Origin: Micrococcales bacterium UBA3913
Lineage (GTDB): Bacteria > Actinomycetota > Actinomycetes > Actinomycetales > Microbacteriaceae
Reading direction: 5' to 3'
Length of the DNA: 26,901 nucleotides
Assembly: GCA_002391425.1 (NCBI GenBank)
Contig: DGEZ01000123.1
Span: 7,355 to 34,255, forward strand
Positions within the stretch are counted from its first letter, which is position 1; each line of letters begins with the position of its first letter. Below, piece by piece: positions 7,861 to 15,922 of the stretch. The translations under genes were made by a program, and so were the position numbers. The notes under the pieces were generated by a model that did not search any database, had not been told where the DNA came from, and worked only from the letters and a program-made list of their open reading frames with translations.

Positions 7861-7947
7861 AGACGGAGGGATTTGAACCCTCGGACCCCTCAAAGGGGTC
7901 TCCACCTTAGCAGGGTGGTGCACTCGACCGGACTATGCGACGTCTCC
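7855..7947 (-). tRNA. tRNA-Ser (anticodon GCT)
   Basis: On the minus strand the gene runs from GGAGACG (complement of 7941-7947) to CGTCTCC-G-CCA, 93 nt with CCA encoded. The anticodon stem CCACC/GGTGG holds the loop CTGCTAA, so the anticodon is GCT, decoding AGC and AGU. The long variable arm with its own stem (GACCCC...GGGGTC) confirms a class II serine tRNA. The T-loop GGTTCAAATCC is canonical. Confidence 0.97.
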
Positions 7948-7978
7948 TTGTCCGCCCGCTGTCGCGAGGGACCTTGCA

Positions 7979-7984
7979 ATAATA
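7979..7984 (-). promoter_or_regulatory. Possible -10 element for tRNA-Ser
   Basis: TATTAT on the minus strand (complement of 7979-7984) lies 31 bp upstream of the tRNA 5' end, implying a leader of about 25 nt removed by processing. No convincing -35 is visible, and that region would lie inside the LCP coding sequence. Readthrough from the LCP gene is the alternative. Confidence 0.3.
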
Positions 7985-8003
7985 GCGGATTCCAGCAGGC
8001 TCG

Positions 8004-9317
8004 CTATTCAGCCGCCTTGGCGCATGTCTGCGTTGCCGCCGTCTGCCCGGTGACTCCCGACGGGAGGGTCACACTGGTCGAATCGTCTGCTGCCTCCGAC
8101 GACGATGCCGCGTCGTCCGATGCAACCGCTGACTCGCTCGCCTCTGCGGTCGCGGACGAACTACTCGTCGCCTCGCTGCTCTCGTCGACGACGGAGCCAC
8201 GCCCCACGGAGTCGTCACTCAACGACACCTGCTCGTCCTCCACCAGCGCTTCGAACAACACGTCGGCGGCATCCGAGAGCACCACACGGTTCGAATTCTC
8301 GGGGTCAGCGGTCGTCGGTGCCTGGACGAACACCATATTGTCCAGATCCACACTGGCCAAAGCTCCTGCCATGGCGACCATCTTGTTCAGATCTGCGAGA
8401 GAGGAGGACAACTGCAGATTCTCTGCCGCCGTGGAGGCGAGCAGGTACAGCGTGACGGCGTTCGTCAATGTACCCGTGGAGGTCATCTGTCTCATCAGCG
8501 CCGAGAGGAACACCTGCTGGGCACTGATCCGGGCGAGGTCGCTGCCATCCCCAAAGCCATGCCGGGTGCGCAGGAAGGCAAGTGCCTGATCCCCTTCCAG
8601 GGTGTTCTCCCCTTCGACGAGCACCAGACCGGATTCGGGATCGTTGACCGCACCGGTTGAGCACACCGTCACACCGCCGACCGCGTTGGACATCTCGATC
8701 ACGCCGTTGAAGTCGACGAGGGCATAGTACGGGATGCTCAGGCCGGTCAGGTTCTCAATGGTGGCGACCGTGCAAGACACTCCCCCGTAGGTGATGCTCG
8801 AGTTGATCTGCTGCTTGCTCATCGCCGAGTAGTACTCGCCGCTACCGTCATTCTTCGCACAGGAGGGAATCGCAACCATGAGGTCTCGCGGGAAGCTCAC
8901 CACGGTGGCACTCTTGTGGTCATCGGACACGTGTAGCAGGATGATCACGTCCGCCAGGTCACCGGTCTTGCCCGAGGCCGTGTAGTCGCCATCCTGACCG
9001 TCACGGATATCCGTACCCACGACCAAGAAGTTGAACCCTCCGCTGAGGTCCTGAATCGCGAGGGCGCTGGAATCGACTGCCCCCTCGATGACGTTCTCGC
9101 TGACGAATGTCAGGTTGCTCGCAATCTGGGCCACGGCCAGACCAGCGGTGCCCAGCAGGCCGACGAGCACGGTGACCAAGCCGATGGAGAACCACTTGAC
9201 AACACCTTTAACCCCACCGCCAGCGGACCCGAGACGGCCATGCTGGGCGATACCTCCGCGCCGTCGACGGCGGCGGCGCACAGGTGCGTCTGCTTCAGGG
9301 AGCGAGTCGGGAACCAT
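8004..9317 (-). CDS. LytR-CpsA-Psr (LCP) family cell-wall glycopolymer transferase
   Basis: The 437-aa membrane protein has an Arg-rich cytosolic N-terminus (RRRRRRR at 14-20), one transmembrane helix (about 41-65, WFSIGLVTVLVGLLGTAG) and an extracellular LCP domain. LCP landmarks are FLVVGTDIRDG, ADVIILLHVS, ATVVSFPRDLMVAIP with the catalytic Arg, YYALVDFNGVIEMSNAVGGV and the RTRHGFGDGSDLARISAQQ pyrophosphate-binding block. LCP enzymes move lipid-linked teichoic acid-like or capsular polymers onto peptidoglycan. The last 75 residues form a Ser/Ala/Asp-rich low-complexity tail. The ATG at 9317, with AAGGAG 12 bp upstream, is preferred: the open frame continues to 9632, but that stretch is Cys- and Arg-rich intergenic sequence. 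It ends 56 bp upstream of tRNA-Ser. Confidence 0.92.
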   Translation of the reverse strand: MVPDSLPEADAPVRRRRRRRGGIAQHGRLGSAGGGVKGVVKWFSIGLVTVLVGLLGTAGLAVAQIASNLTFVSENVIEGAVDSSALAIQDLSGGFNFLVVGTDIRDGQDGDYTASGKTGDLADVIILLHVSDDHKSATVVSFPRDLMVAIPSCAKNDGSGEYYSAMSKQQINSSITYGGVSCTVATIENLTGLSIPYYALVDFNGVIEMSNAVGGVTVCSTGAVNDPESGLVLVEGENTLEGDQALAFLRTRHGFGDGSDLARISAQQVFLSALMRQMTSTGTLTNAVTLYLLASTAAENLQLSSSLADLNKMVAMAGALASVDLDNMVFVQAPTTADPENSNRVVLSDAADVLFEALVEDEQVSLSDDSVGRGSVVDESSEATSSSSATAEASESAVASDDAASSSEAADDSTSVTLPSGVTGQTAATQTCAKAAE

Positions 9318-9651
9318 ACCGCTGTCTGTCTCCTTGGGATGGGTTAACGTGACGACCGTGAGAATACGGGTTAAGAATATCCACCCGCTGTGAATCTTTC
9401 GCATTCCACGCAAGTACACGCTGCAACACCGCCCGTGACGAGAACAGAACGAGCGCCCCCATCGAGCCTCTTTCCCGGATTTTTCGCCGTGAGGCAAATG
9501 CCTTGTCCGAACTCTCACAAGATGCTGGCACGACCTGACAAGCGTCTCCCAAATCGTGCATCCAGCAGGCATTTCGGGGTACTCTGAGGCACAGTTGGTG
9601 TATAGACGCACACAACTTTCTGTACAGTACATTCATTTTCAAGGAGCCAAG
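9318..9651. promoter_or_regulatory. Divergent intergenic region with operator-like repeats
   Basis: This 334-bp gap separates the divergent LCP and butanediol dehydrogenase genes and is visibly richer in A+T than its surroundings. It holds two direct copies of GGGTTAA (9341-9347 and 9368-9374) near the LCP start. On the dehydrogenase side are an imperfect inverted repeat AGTTGGTGT...ACACAACT (about 9593-9617) and the palindrome TGTAC-A-GTACA (9621-9631), 20 bp before the ATG. No gene is supported in it. Confidence 0.45.
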
Positions 9652-10719
9652 ATGAAAGCTGCTCGCTATTACGACCATGGCGACATTCGAATTGAAGACA
9701 TCCCGGAACCAACGGTGGCACCGGGCGAGGTCGGAATTGATGTCGCCTATTGCGGAATTTGCGGCACTGACCTGCACGAGTACCTCGATGGCCCTATCTT
9801 CGTACCCCCGGCGGGACATCCCCACCCCATCTCTGGCGAGTCTGCGCCCGTCACGCTCGGGCATGAGATGTCCGGCGTCGTCTACGCGGTCGGGGAGGGT
9901 GTCACGGATCTCAAGCCCGGAGACCACGTCGTCGTCGAGCCCTACATTCTCTACGATGATGTCGACACCAGCGAGAACAACATGTTTTACCACCTGTCGA
10001 AGGACATGAACTTCATCGGCCTGGCTGGCCGCGGTGGCGGACTCGCTGAGAAGATCTCCGTGAAACGCCGCTGGGTGCACAAGATCAGCGACAGCATCGC
10101 CCTGGACGAGGCCGCCCTCATCGAGCCGCTTTCCGTGGCATACCACGCAGTAGAGCGCTCCGGCCTCAAGGCCGGCGACTTCGTGCTCATCGGCGGGGCC
10201 GGGCCGATTGGTCTGCTCAACGCTGCGGTGGCGAAGGCGTTCGGTGCCACTGTCGCCATGAGCGAGCTCAGCCCCCTGCGCCGCAAGAAGGCGGAGGAGT
10301 CGGGCGTAGCCGATTACACGTTCAGCCCCAAGGAGGTTGACGTGGCCGAGGAGGTTCGCAAGCTCACCGGCGGGGCCGGTGCCGATGTGGGCATCGAGGC
10401 GACCTCCGTTCAGCCCGTCCTCGACATGCTCATGGATGCGGTGCGCCCGGGCGCGGTCATCACCATCGTCTCGATCTGGGGTCACAAGTCCGATTTCGAC
10501 ATGCACAAGCTCGTCATGAAGGAGATCGACATGCGCGGCTCGATCGCGTACGTCAACAGCCACCCGAAGACGATCAAGCTCGTCGAGGAGGGCAAGATCA
10601 ACCTCAAGCCGTTCATTACCGGCAAGATCGGTCTCGATCACCTGATCGATGAGGGCTTCGATACCCTCATCCACCACAACGAAACAGCAGTGAAGATTCT
10701 GGTCGACCCGAAGCTGTAG
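9652..10719 (+). CDS. 2,3-butanediol dehydrogenase (zinc-dependent, MDR superfamily)
   Basis: The 355-aa protein strongly resembles Bacillus (R,R)-butanediol dehydrogenase BdhA in the blocks I recall: MKAARYYDHGDIRIEDI, YCGICGTDLHEYLDGPIF (catalytic zinc Cys37), HPHPISGESAPVTLGHEMSG (zinc His), the long FIGLAGRGGGLAE block, IEPLSVAYHAV, GGAGPIGLL for NAD binding, VSIWGHKSDFD and LIDEGFDTLI. It should interconvert acetoin and 2,3-butanediol with NAD(H). The ATG at 9652 has an AAGGAG (9641-9646) at ideal spacing; a start at 9556 lies in the promoter region. It is monocistronic, with a palindromic operator candidate just upstream and a terminator downstream. Confidence 0.9.
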   Translation: MKAARYYDHGDIRIEDIPEPTVAPGEVGIDVAYCGICGTDLHEYLDGPIFVPPAGHPHPISGESAPVTLGHEMSGVVYAVGEGVTDLKPGDHVVVEPYILYDDVDTSENNMFYHLSKDMNFIGLAGRGGGLAEKISVKRRWVHKISDSIALDEAALIEPLSVAYHAVERSGLKAGDFVLIGGAGPIGLLNAAVAKAFGATVAMSELSPLRRKKAEESGVADYTFSPKEVDVAEEVRKLTGGAGADVGIEATSVQPVLDMLMDAVRPGAVITIVSIWGHKSDFDMHKLVMKEIDMRGSIAYVNSHPKTIKLVEEGKINLKPFITGKIGLDHLIDEGFDTLIHHNETAVKILVDPKL

Positions 10720-10733
10720 GTCGATTGGTTTCC

Positions 10734-10768
10734 CTGAGGTGGCTCCGCCCTGTGCGGGGCCACCTCAG
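10734..10768 (+). terminator. Terminator of the butanediol dehydrogenase gene
   Basis: CTGAGGTGGC (10734-10743) pairs perfectly with GCCACCTCAG (10759-10768); an inner CCGC/GCGG can extend it. CTTTC follows, a short T tract typical of high-GC genomes. It lies 15 bp after the stop codon. Confidence 0.75.
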
Positions 10769-10821
10769 CTTTCAGACGAGATTCCCAGCCCCAGAGATGG
10801 CAGCCGTAGCTGTGTGTTCTC

Positions 10822-10827
10822 TAGGCT
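10822..10827 (+). promoter_or_regulatory. -10 element, probable leaderless start of the ABC operon
   Basis: TAGGCT fits the actinobacterial TANNNT -10 and ends 6 bp before the GTG at 10834. No Shine-Dalgarno sequence precedes that GTG. This spacing puts transcription start at or next to the start codon, so a leaderless mRNA is likely. No clear -35 is seen. Confidence 0.45.
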
Positions 10828-10833
10828 CGTACT

Positions 10834-11745
10834 GTGAGCACACCAGCGCATCCCTCTCTTGACGTCATCGATCTACACAAATCCTTCGGCAGCCTGACCG
10901 CACTGAACGGCGTGACTTTCTCCGTCCGGCCGGGCGAGATCTTCGGGTTCGTCGGCAGCAACGGTGCAGGGAAGACCACCACGATGCGCATCATCCTGGG
11001 TGTGTTGCAGGCCGATTCGGGTGAGGTTCACTGTGCGGGAACTCCCATCACCACGGCCGTGCGCAAACGCATCGGGTACATGCCCGAGGAGCGCGGCCTG
11101 TACCCGAAGATGAAGGTCGGAGACCAGCTCGCCTACCTGGCGCGCCTGCACGGGTGCAGCACGGCCGAGGCCACAGAGCTCACCCAGAAGTGGACAGAAC
11201 GTCTCGGCATCGCCGACAGACGGGACGACGTAGTCGAGAAGCTCAGCCTGGGCAATCAGCAGCGCGTCCAGCTGGCGGCGGCCCTCATGCACAACCCGCT
11301 GGTGCTCGTACTCGACGAACCCTTCAGCGGTCTTGACCCGATCGCGGTGGACGTGATGAGCTCTGTACTCACCGAGATTGCGGACTCGGGCGTCCCCGTC
11401 CTGTTCTCGTCCCACCAGCTCGATCTCGTCGAGCAGCTCAGCACCAGGGTCGGCATCATCAAAGCCGGTCAGATGATCGCCGTCGGCACAGTGGACGATT
11501 TGCGCGGGAATGCACACCGGCAGTTCCTCCTGCGCACGGCCACGCCCCTTCCGGACTCCTGGCACAGCGCGACGCCCGAGGTGGCCGTCACCGCGCTCCC
11601 AGAGCCGCTGCACTACCTCGTGGACCTCGGCGATCAGCTGCCCGAGCGTGTGCTCACCGACATCGTCTCGTCCACTCCCGTGATCGAATTCACCCAACGC
11701 CGACCCCGCCTGTCCGAACTGTACAAGGAGGTCATCTCCCAGTGA
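10834..11745 (+). CDS. ABC-2 exporter ATP-binding protein (NatA-like)
   Basis: The 303-aa cytosolic ATPase has Walker A GSNGAGKTTT (about residues 43-52), a Q-loop region MPEERGLYPKM, the variant signature LSLGNQQRVQLAAAL, Walker B LVLVLDEPFSGLD, H-loop LFSSHQLDLVEQL, and a C-terminal domain of the kind found in NatA-type exporters. It energises the membrane protein encoded immediately downstream. The cargo is unknown; relatives export sodium, drugs or peptides. The GTG start has no SD. The stop codon overlaps the permease start in a GTGA arrangement at 11742-11745, so the two are translationally coupled. Confidence 0.92.
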   Translation: MSTPAHPSLDVIDLHKSFGSLTALNGVTFSVRPGEIFGFVGSNGAGKTTTMRIILGVLQADSGEVHCAGTPITTAVRKRIGYMPEERGLYPKMKVGDQLAYLARLHGCSTAEATELTQKWTERLGIADRRDDVVEKLSLGNQQRVQLAAALMHNPLVLVLDEPFSGLDPIAVDVMSSVLTEIADSGVPVLFSSHQLDLVEQLSTRVGIIKAGQMIAVGTVDDLRGNAHRQFLLRTATPLPDSWHSATPEVAVTALPEPLHYLVDLGDQLPERVLTDIVSSTPVIEFTQRRPRLSELYKEVISQ

Positions 11746-12917
11746 CGAACCCCACCCTACTCATCGCACAGCGCGAGATCAGTACCCGGATCCGGGCGAA
11801 GTCCTTCCTGATCTCGACACTCGCCACCGTGCTCATCTTCGTGGCGTTCGCCTACGTTCCGAAGCTTTTCGAGATGTTTTCCGCCGGCGACGAGTCCACC
11901 ACCGTCGCTGTGGTGGGTCAGGACATCGCCGCCGCCATCGACTCCGCCTCGCTCGATGGGGTCGACGTGGAGCAGGAGGAGACCGCGCAGTCCGCGCGTG
12001 CCGCCGTCGCTGACGGCGACGCCGCTATCGCTGTGGCCGTCGACGGAACAACCCCGGTCATCTACTACAGCTCCGACACCGACCAAACGATCCTGTCCGA
12101 GGTCACCACTGCCCTGACGAACATCGCCCAAGCCCAGGCACTGGCCCACCAGGGCGTTGATATGGCGCAGTTGCAGGAGGACGTCGCTGCAGCATCCCCT
12201 AGCCTGGAACAGGTTGCCACCGACGCCCCGGAGGTGAATATGATGACCGCCATAATTGCGTTCGTCATCGGCATCCTCATGTTCATGCAGCTTCTCGGAT
12301 ACGGCGTGACCGTGGCTCAAGGGGTCGTCGAGGAGAAGCAGAGCCGGGTCGTGGAGATTCTCCTGTCGACCGTCACACCCCGTCAGCTTCTCATCGGCAA
12401 GGTGCTCGGGATCGGCGTGGTCGGTTTCATCCAACTCGCCATCTTCCTGGCCGTTGCGGGTGTCGCCGCCACCCAATCCGGATTCATCCAACTTGACGCG
12501 ACGACCGCCAGCACCATCGCACTGACGGTCGCGTGGTTCATCCCGAGCTACCTTTTCTATGCGTTCGCCTATGCGGGGGCGGCTTCACTCGTGTCCCGCC
12601 AGGAGGACATTGGGCAGACGACGAACGTGCTCACCTACCTGATTACCGGAAGCTACCTGGCCGCCGTGTTCGCCATGCAGGACATGGCAGCTCCGTGGGT
12701 GGCCATCGTGTCGATCATCCCGCCGTTCTCCACGGTGCTGCTCCCCATGGCCGCATCGGCTGGCGTCGTGAGCATCCCGGCGGTGCTGCTCGCCACGATC
12801 CTGCTGCTGGCCGCCACGGTGGGGATGTCGCTGCTAGGGGCACGGTTGTACCGCAATTCGGTGCTGCGAACCGGGGCACGCGTGACCCTGCGGGATGCTC
12901 TTAGCCGCGCCTCCTGA
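11742..12917 (+). CDS. ABC-2 type transporter permease (NatB-like)
   Basis: The 391-aa membrane protein has one N-terminal transmembrane segment (about 20-42), a large external domain (about 45-165) rich in Asp, Ala and Thr, and then five further hydrophobic segments (about 167-190, 220-245, 260-285, 300-320 and 330-385). EEKQSRVVEILLSTVTPRQLLIGK between the second and third segments is the diagnostic ABC-2/NatB cytosolic coupling block. It should form the channel with the upstream ATPase. The GTG at 11742 follows AAGGAGG (11725-11731). It is convergent with the antiporter gene 57 bp away; only a weak 6-bp CCTGAC/GTCAGG hairpin lies between. Confidence 0.9.
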   Translation: MTNPTLLIAQREISTRIRAKSFLISTLATVLIFVAFAYVPKLFEMFSAGDESTTVAVVGQDIAAAIDSASLDGVDVEQEETAQSARAAVADGDAAIAVAVDGTTPVIYYSSDTDQTILSEVTTALTNIAQAQALAHQGVDMAQLQEDVAAASPSLEQVATDAPEVNMMTAIIAFVIGILMFMQLLGYGVTVAQGVVEEKQSRVVEILLSTVTPRQLLIGKVLGIGVVGFIQLAIFLAVAGVAATQSGFIQLDATTASTIALTVAWFIPSYLFYAFAYAGAASLVSRQEDIGQTTNVLTYLITGSYLAAVFAMQDMAAPWVAIVSIIPPFSTVLLPMAASAGVVSIPAVLLATILLLAATVGMSLLGARLYRNSVLRTGARVTLRDALSRAS

Positions 12918-12974
12918 CCAGCACCGCCAGCGTCAGGTCGCGGTCCGCTCCAGCTGCCACCACGAGGGCGCCGC

Positions 12975-14882
12975 CTACGTGCGCTCGTGCGGCGATTCAA
13001 TAGGGTGCGCAGACGTCTGCCCGGCCGGGGCGTGCCCACGTTCCGCGACCTGGGCAGACCCGAGGGGGTGAGCCTCCGGCTTCGCCCGCATCGAATCGGG
13101 CAACGTGGTACCGGCAACGCGGCCCACCGGGATCGTGCGGTCCAGGGCGAGCTCCTCCGCGTCGAGTCCGCGCATGAGGTCGCGCATGACTTCCTCGTCG
13201 AGGGCGCCCTTGTTGCGCTCCCGCAGCAGAATACGACGTCTGGCCTCGATCACCTGTCGGCGCAACTCGACCACGTGCTTCGTGGTCAACAAGGCGGTGT
13301 CCGGGTTGTCGCTGGCTTCCAGCTGCCGTTCAATCCTGCCCAGGCGGTTCTGGATGACAGTCAGCGCACGGTCCACGGTGGCGTCCCCGTACTTTGCCCG
13401 CCACGACCCCTCCTTCTGCTTGACGAACTCCGTCGCCTCGGACAGTGTCGACTGTTGCAGACGCCGACGGGCAGCACGGTCCCGCTTGTCCTGTTCAGGG
13501 TCGGCCACCTTGAGAACCCGGATCAGCCACGGCAGGGTGAGCCCCTGCAACAGGAGGGTGCCGATTGTGGCCGTGAACGCGAAGAAGATGATCGTGTCGT
13601 GAGCCGGGAAACGCTGCCCGTCGGAGAGGTAGGTGGGCACACCGATCGCCGCGGCCAGCGTGACCACGCCGCGCATCCCCGCCCAGGACAGCACCACGAG
13701 CTCGGACCAGCGCAGCGGGTCGGATGCGCCGCCGAACGCGCGCACCCGCTGCTTCGTTCTCATCGCGAAGCGGCGCGACCGGCTGTTATCCGGAGTGATC
13801 ACGCGAATCGATCGGGTCAGCAACGACGGGCCGTCATCGACCACGGTTTCCACCTCCGGGTCGTCGCGCCGCCGGTGCCTCCCCGTTACGCGGGCCACCA
13901 CATACCCCAGTCCGTACACTCCGAAGATGAACGCTGGGCGCACCAGGATCGTCGCCAGCAGGACGAGGCCAGCGGCGACCATCATGGTGGACAGCCCCCG
14001 CGAGCTGCTGGCCATGGATTCCAACACCGAGCTGGCCTGAAGACCGATCAGAGTGAACACGAAGCTCTCCAGGAGCACATCAAGGGACTCCCACAACGGC
14101 TCCTCCTGAAGGCGGGTGCGGTAGCCGGTCGTCGGCGAAAAGTAGCCGATGTAGAGCCCAGCGGTCACCACCGCGAGAACGCCCGATCCGTTCAGGTGCT
14201 CAGCCACCGAGTAGGCGACGAAGGGAACCAGAAGGCTCAGCAGAGACTCGATGACCGGGTCGTCGAGCCACCGTCTCGCCCAGTTGACCAGAATGCCCAG
14301 CACGAGACCAATACCCACTCCGACGAGAACCGCCGTACCGAAGATCGCCACATCCTCCGTCACCGTGAGCACCACGCCGCCGACGATCGTCAACGCCACC
14401 TTCATCAGGGTCAGTGAGGTGGCGTCATTGATGAGGCTCTCCCCCAGCATCACGGTCATCAGGCGCCGAGGTAACCCCAGCTTGCGTCCGATAGAGGCCG
14501 CCGACACCGCGTCGGGCGGGGCGATAATGGCCCCGATCAGCAGCGCGGCTGGCCACGTGAGGTCGGGGATGAGCGCGAACGCCACCGCGCCAACCACCAG
14601 CGCCGTGACGACCACCAAGACGACCCCGAGCAGGGTGATGTCTCGAAAACTCTTCGAGAAGCTGATCACCGAGACCCCGAGTGCGGAGGAGTACAGCAGC
14701 GGGGGCAGGACGACGGTGAGGATCACCTCGGAGTCGATGGAGACCTCGGGCAACCCAGGAATGAACGAGACCACCGATGCGACGAGGACTACCACCAGCG
14801 GCGCCTGCAACCCGCGACGACGTGCCACCGCGGTGATGACAACGGCGGCGGCCAGGAGCGTGATGAAGAGGATGACGGACAC
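12975..14882 (-). CDS. CPA1-family sodium/proton antiporter (NhaP-like)
   Basis: The 635-aa protein has about twelve transmembrane segments in residues 1-460. Core motifs are LTVVLPPLLYSSAL, LIGAIIAPPDAVSA, LGESLINDATSLTLMKVAL with the ion-binding Asn-Asp pair, and WAGMRGVVTLAAAIG. It should exchange cytosolic Na+ (or K+) for external H+ in pH and salt homeostasis. Two hydrophilic parts stand out: an Arg-rich insert of about 70 residues before the SWAGMRG helix, and a C-terminal tail of about 170 residues, rich in charged helix, that could be regulatory. The start is GTG (14882) with GGAAGG 5-6 bases upstream. A minus-strand TAGAAT (complement of 14906-14911) could be its -10. Confidence 0.92.
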   Translation of the reverse strand: MSVILFITLLAAAVVITAVARRRGLQAPLVVVLVASVVSFIPGLPEVSIDSEVILTVVLPPLLYSSALGVSVISFSKSFRDITLLGVVLVVVTALVVGAVAFALIPDLTWPAALLIGAIIAPPDAVSAASIGRKLGLPRRLMTVMLGESLINDATSLTLMKVALTIVGGVVLTVTEDVAIFGTAVLVGVGIGLVLGILVNWARRWLDDPVIESLLSLLVPFVAYSVAEHLNGSGVLAVVTAGLYIGYFSPTTGYRTRLQEEPLWESLDVLLESFVFTLIGLQASSVLESMASSSRGLSTMMVAAGLVLLATILVRPAFIFGVYGLGYVVARVTGRHRRRDDPEVETVVDDGPSLLTRSIRVITPDNSRSRRFAMRTKQRVRAFGGASDPLRWSELVVLSWAGMRGVVTLAAAIGVPTYLSDGQRFPAHDTIIFFAFTATIGTLLLQGLTLPWLIRVLKVADPEQDKRDRAARRRLQQSTLSEATEFVKQKEGSWRAKYGDATVDRALTVIQNRLGRIERQLEASDNPDTALLTTKHVVELRRQVIEARRRILLRERNKGALDEEVMRDLMRGLDAEELALDRTIPVGRVAGTTLPDSMRAKPEAHPLGSAQVAERGHAPAGQTSAHPIESPHERT

Positions 14883-14905
14883 TGCTACCTTCCGAGAGTG
14901 TCAAC

Positions 14906-14911
14906 ATTCTA
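14906..14911 (-). promoter_or_regulatory. Possible -10 element for the antiporter gene
   Basis: TAGAAT on the minus strand, 24 bp upstream of the GTG start, is one base from TATAAT and leaves room for a short leader with the GGAAGG ribosome binding site. No clear -35 sits 17 bp upstream. Confidence 0.35.
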
Positions 14912-15008
14912 CCGACCGCATATGACAGTTCGATGAAATCTCTATGCGTAAACGCGGTGAACTCCGTGCCCTTCTAGATACCGCGCCGAGAATATGGCGC
15001 CGTATACG

Positions 15009-15809
15009 TTACTGCTGCACGCGATGCACGAACGACTCGAACCGATCCGTGTGGATCCTGCTCACGTCAGCGGTGCCGACGGCCGCATAGTCCGCCTCAT
15101 GGAGGAAGCCACGCCGTGGCATCGGGTCCCGAACACCCTCCGAGCGAAAGTCCTGAACGGCATAGTTCTTCACGCCCGCATCCGCGATGCTATCGGCGAG
15201 GGACGCAAGGTACTCGCCATCCATCACCCCCGGGTGAACGGTGGTGCGCACCTCGTAGTCGAGAGGCCGAGCCATCGGGTCATCGTAGCGAGCCTCGACC
15301 TCAGCAAGGATCATCTCCAGGCTCCGCCACGCAGCGTTGTCGCTCTTCTCCCGTCCCGTGACCGCCACATATTCGGGTCTCAGGCTCTTGATATCGATGC
15401 CCACCCAGTCGACATACGGCAGCACACGCTTGAGCAGGGTCGGGAACGCTCCGCAGGTGTGCAACCCGATCTTGAACCCGAGCGCGCGCGTGGCAACCAT
15501 CGCCTCCAGCAGGCCCCGCTGCATGGTCGGCTCGCCCCCCGAGAACACGAACGCATCGAGCAGCCCGCGCCGACTGCGCGCGAACGCGACAACCTCATGC
15601 CAGGAGAGCTCGCCCCTGATCCGTGGGTCCTGCAACTCGGTGTTAGAGCAGAAGAAGCAGTCCCATGAGCATCCCTGCAGGAAAACGGTGGCAGCCAGTT
15701 TGCCGGGCCAATCCACGGTGGACAGCGGCGTGAGACCCGCGATGCGCAGGCTGGTTGCAGACTGTGACCGAGGGCGGTGAACAACAGGAGCAGTTTCCTC
15801 GATAGCCAT
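15009..15809 (-). CDS. nrdG: Anaerobic ribonucleoside-triphosphate reductase activating protein (radical SAM)
   Basis: The 266-aa protein carries the radical-SAM cluster motif GCSWDCFFCSN (Cys47-x3-Cys51-x2-Cys54), the SAM-binding FSGGEPTMQ, a later HTCGAFP block and VDWVGIDIKS. The N-terminal LTPLSTVDWPGKLAATVFLQGC is characteristic of class III ribonucleotide reductase activases. It uses S-adenosylmethionine and a 4Fe-4S cluster to place the glycyl radical on NrdD. It is the second gene after nrdD on the same strand, about 110 bp downstream. The ATG at 15809 is my choice; a GTG six codons earlier (15827) is equally possible because neither has a clear SD. The spacer contains a small hairpin (CCGAC-AAC-GTCGG, 15861-15873). 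Confidence 0.9.
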   Translation of the reverse strand: MAIEETAPVVHRPRSQSATSLRIAGLTPLSTVDWPGKLAATVFLQGCSWDCFFCSNTELQDPRIRGELSWHEVVAFARSRRGLLDAFVFSGGEPTMQRGLLEAMVATRALGFKIGLHTCGAFPTLLKRVLPYVDWVGIDIKSLRPEYVAVTGREKSDNAAWRSLEMILAEVEARYDDPMARPLDYEVRTTVHPGVMDGEYLASLADSIADAGVKNYAVQDFRSEGVRDPMPRRGFLHEADYAAVGTADVSRIHTDRFESFVHRVQQ

Positions 15810-15922
15810 ACTTCGGAGAGTAGTCACGGCGTACAGAAACTCCGACTTTCTTGGCCCACCCCGACAACGTCGGTGGCCGTCTCAGCAAGCCGAACTGTAC
15901 ACGCTATCCAGGATGCGCACCG

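Noticed and set aside
6925..7923. 332-codon minus-strand frame over the glycosylase gene and tRNA-Ser
   Set aside because: It runs through a tRNA and a terminator stem and is antisense to a conserved protein.
9318..9632. 105-residue N-terminal extension of the LCP protein
   Set aside because: Cys- and Arg-rich translation of an AT-richer intergenic region; the ATG at 9317 has a good SD and gives a normal LCP layout.
12987..14417. 476-codon open frame opposite the antiporter gene
   Set aside because: It is the antisense shadow of a gene with clear antiporter motifs; its translation is Arg/His/Gln-rich without domains, as expected from high-GC reverse frames.
15831..15900. Inverted repeat GTACAG/CTGTAC in the nrdD-nrdG spacer as a riboswitch or operator
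   Set aside because: Only 6 bp over a 58-nt gap, which is too weak alone; it is kept as a note within the nrdD/nrdG finding.
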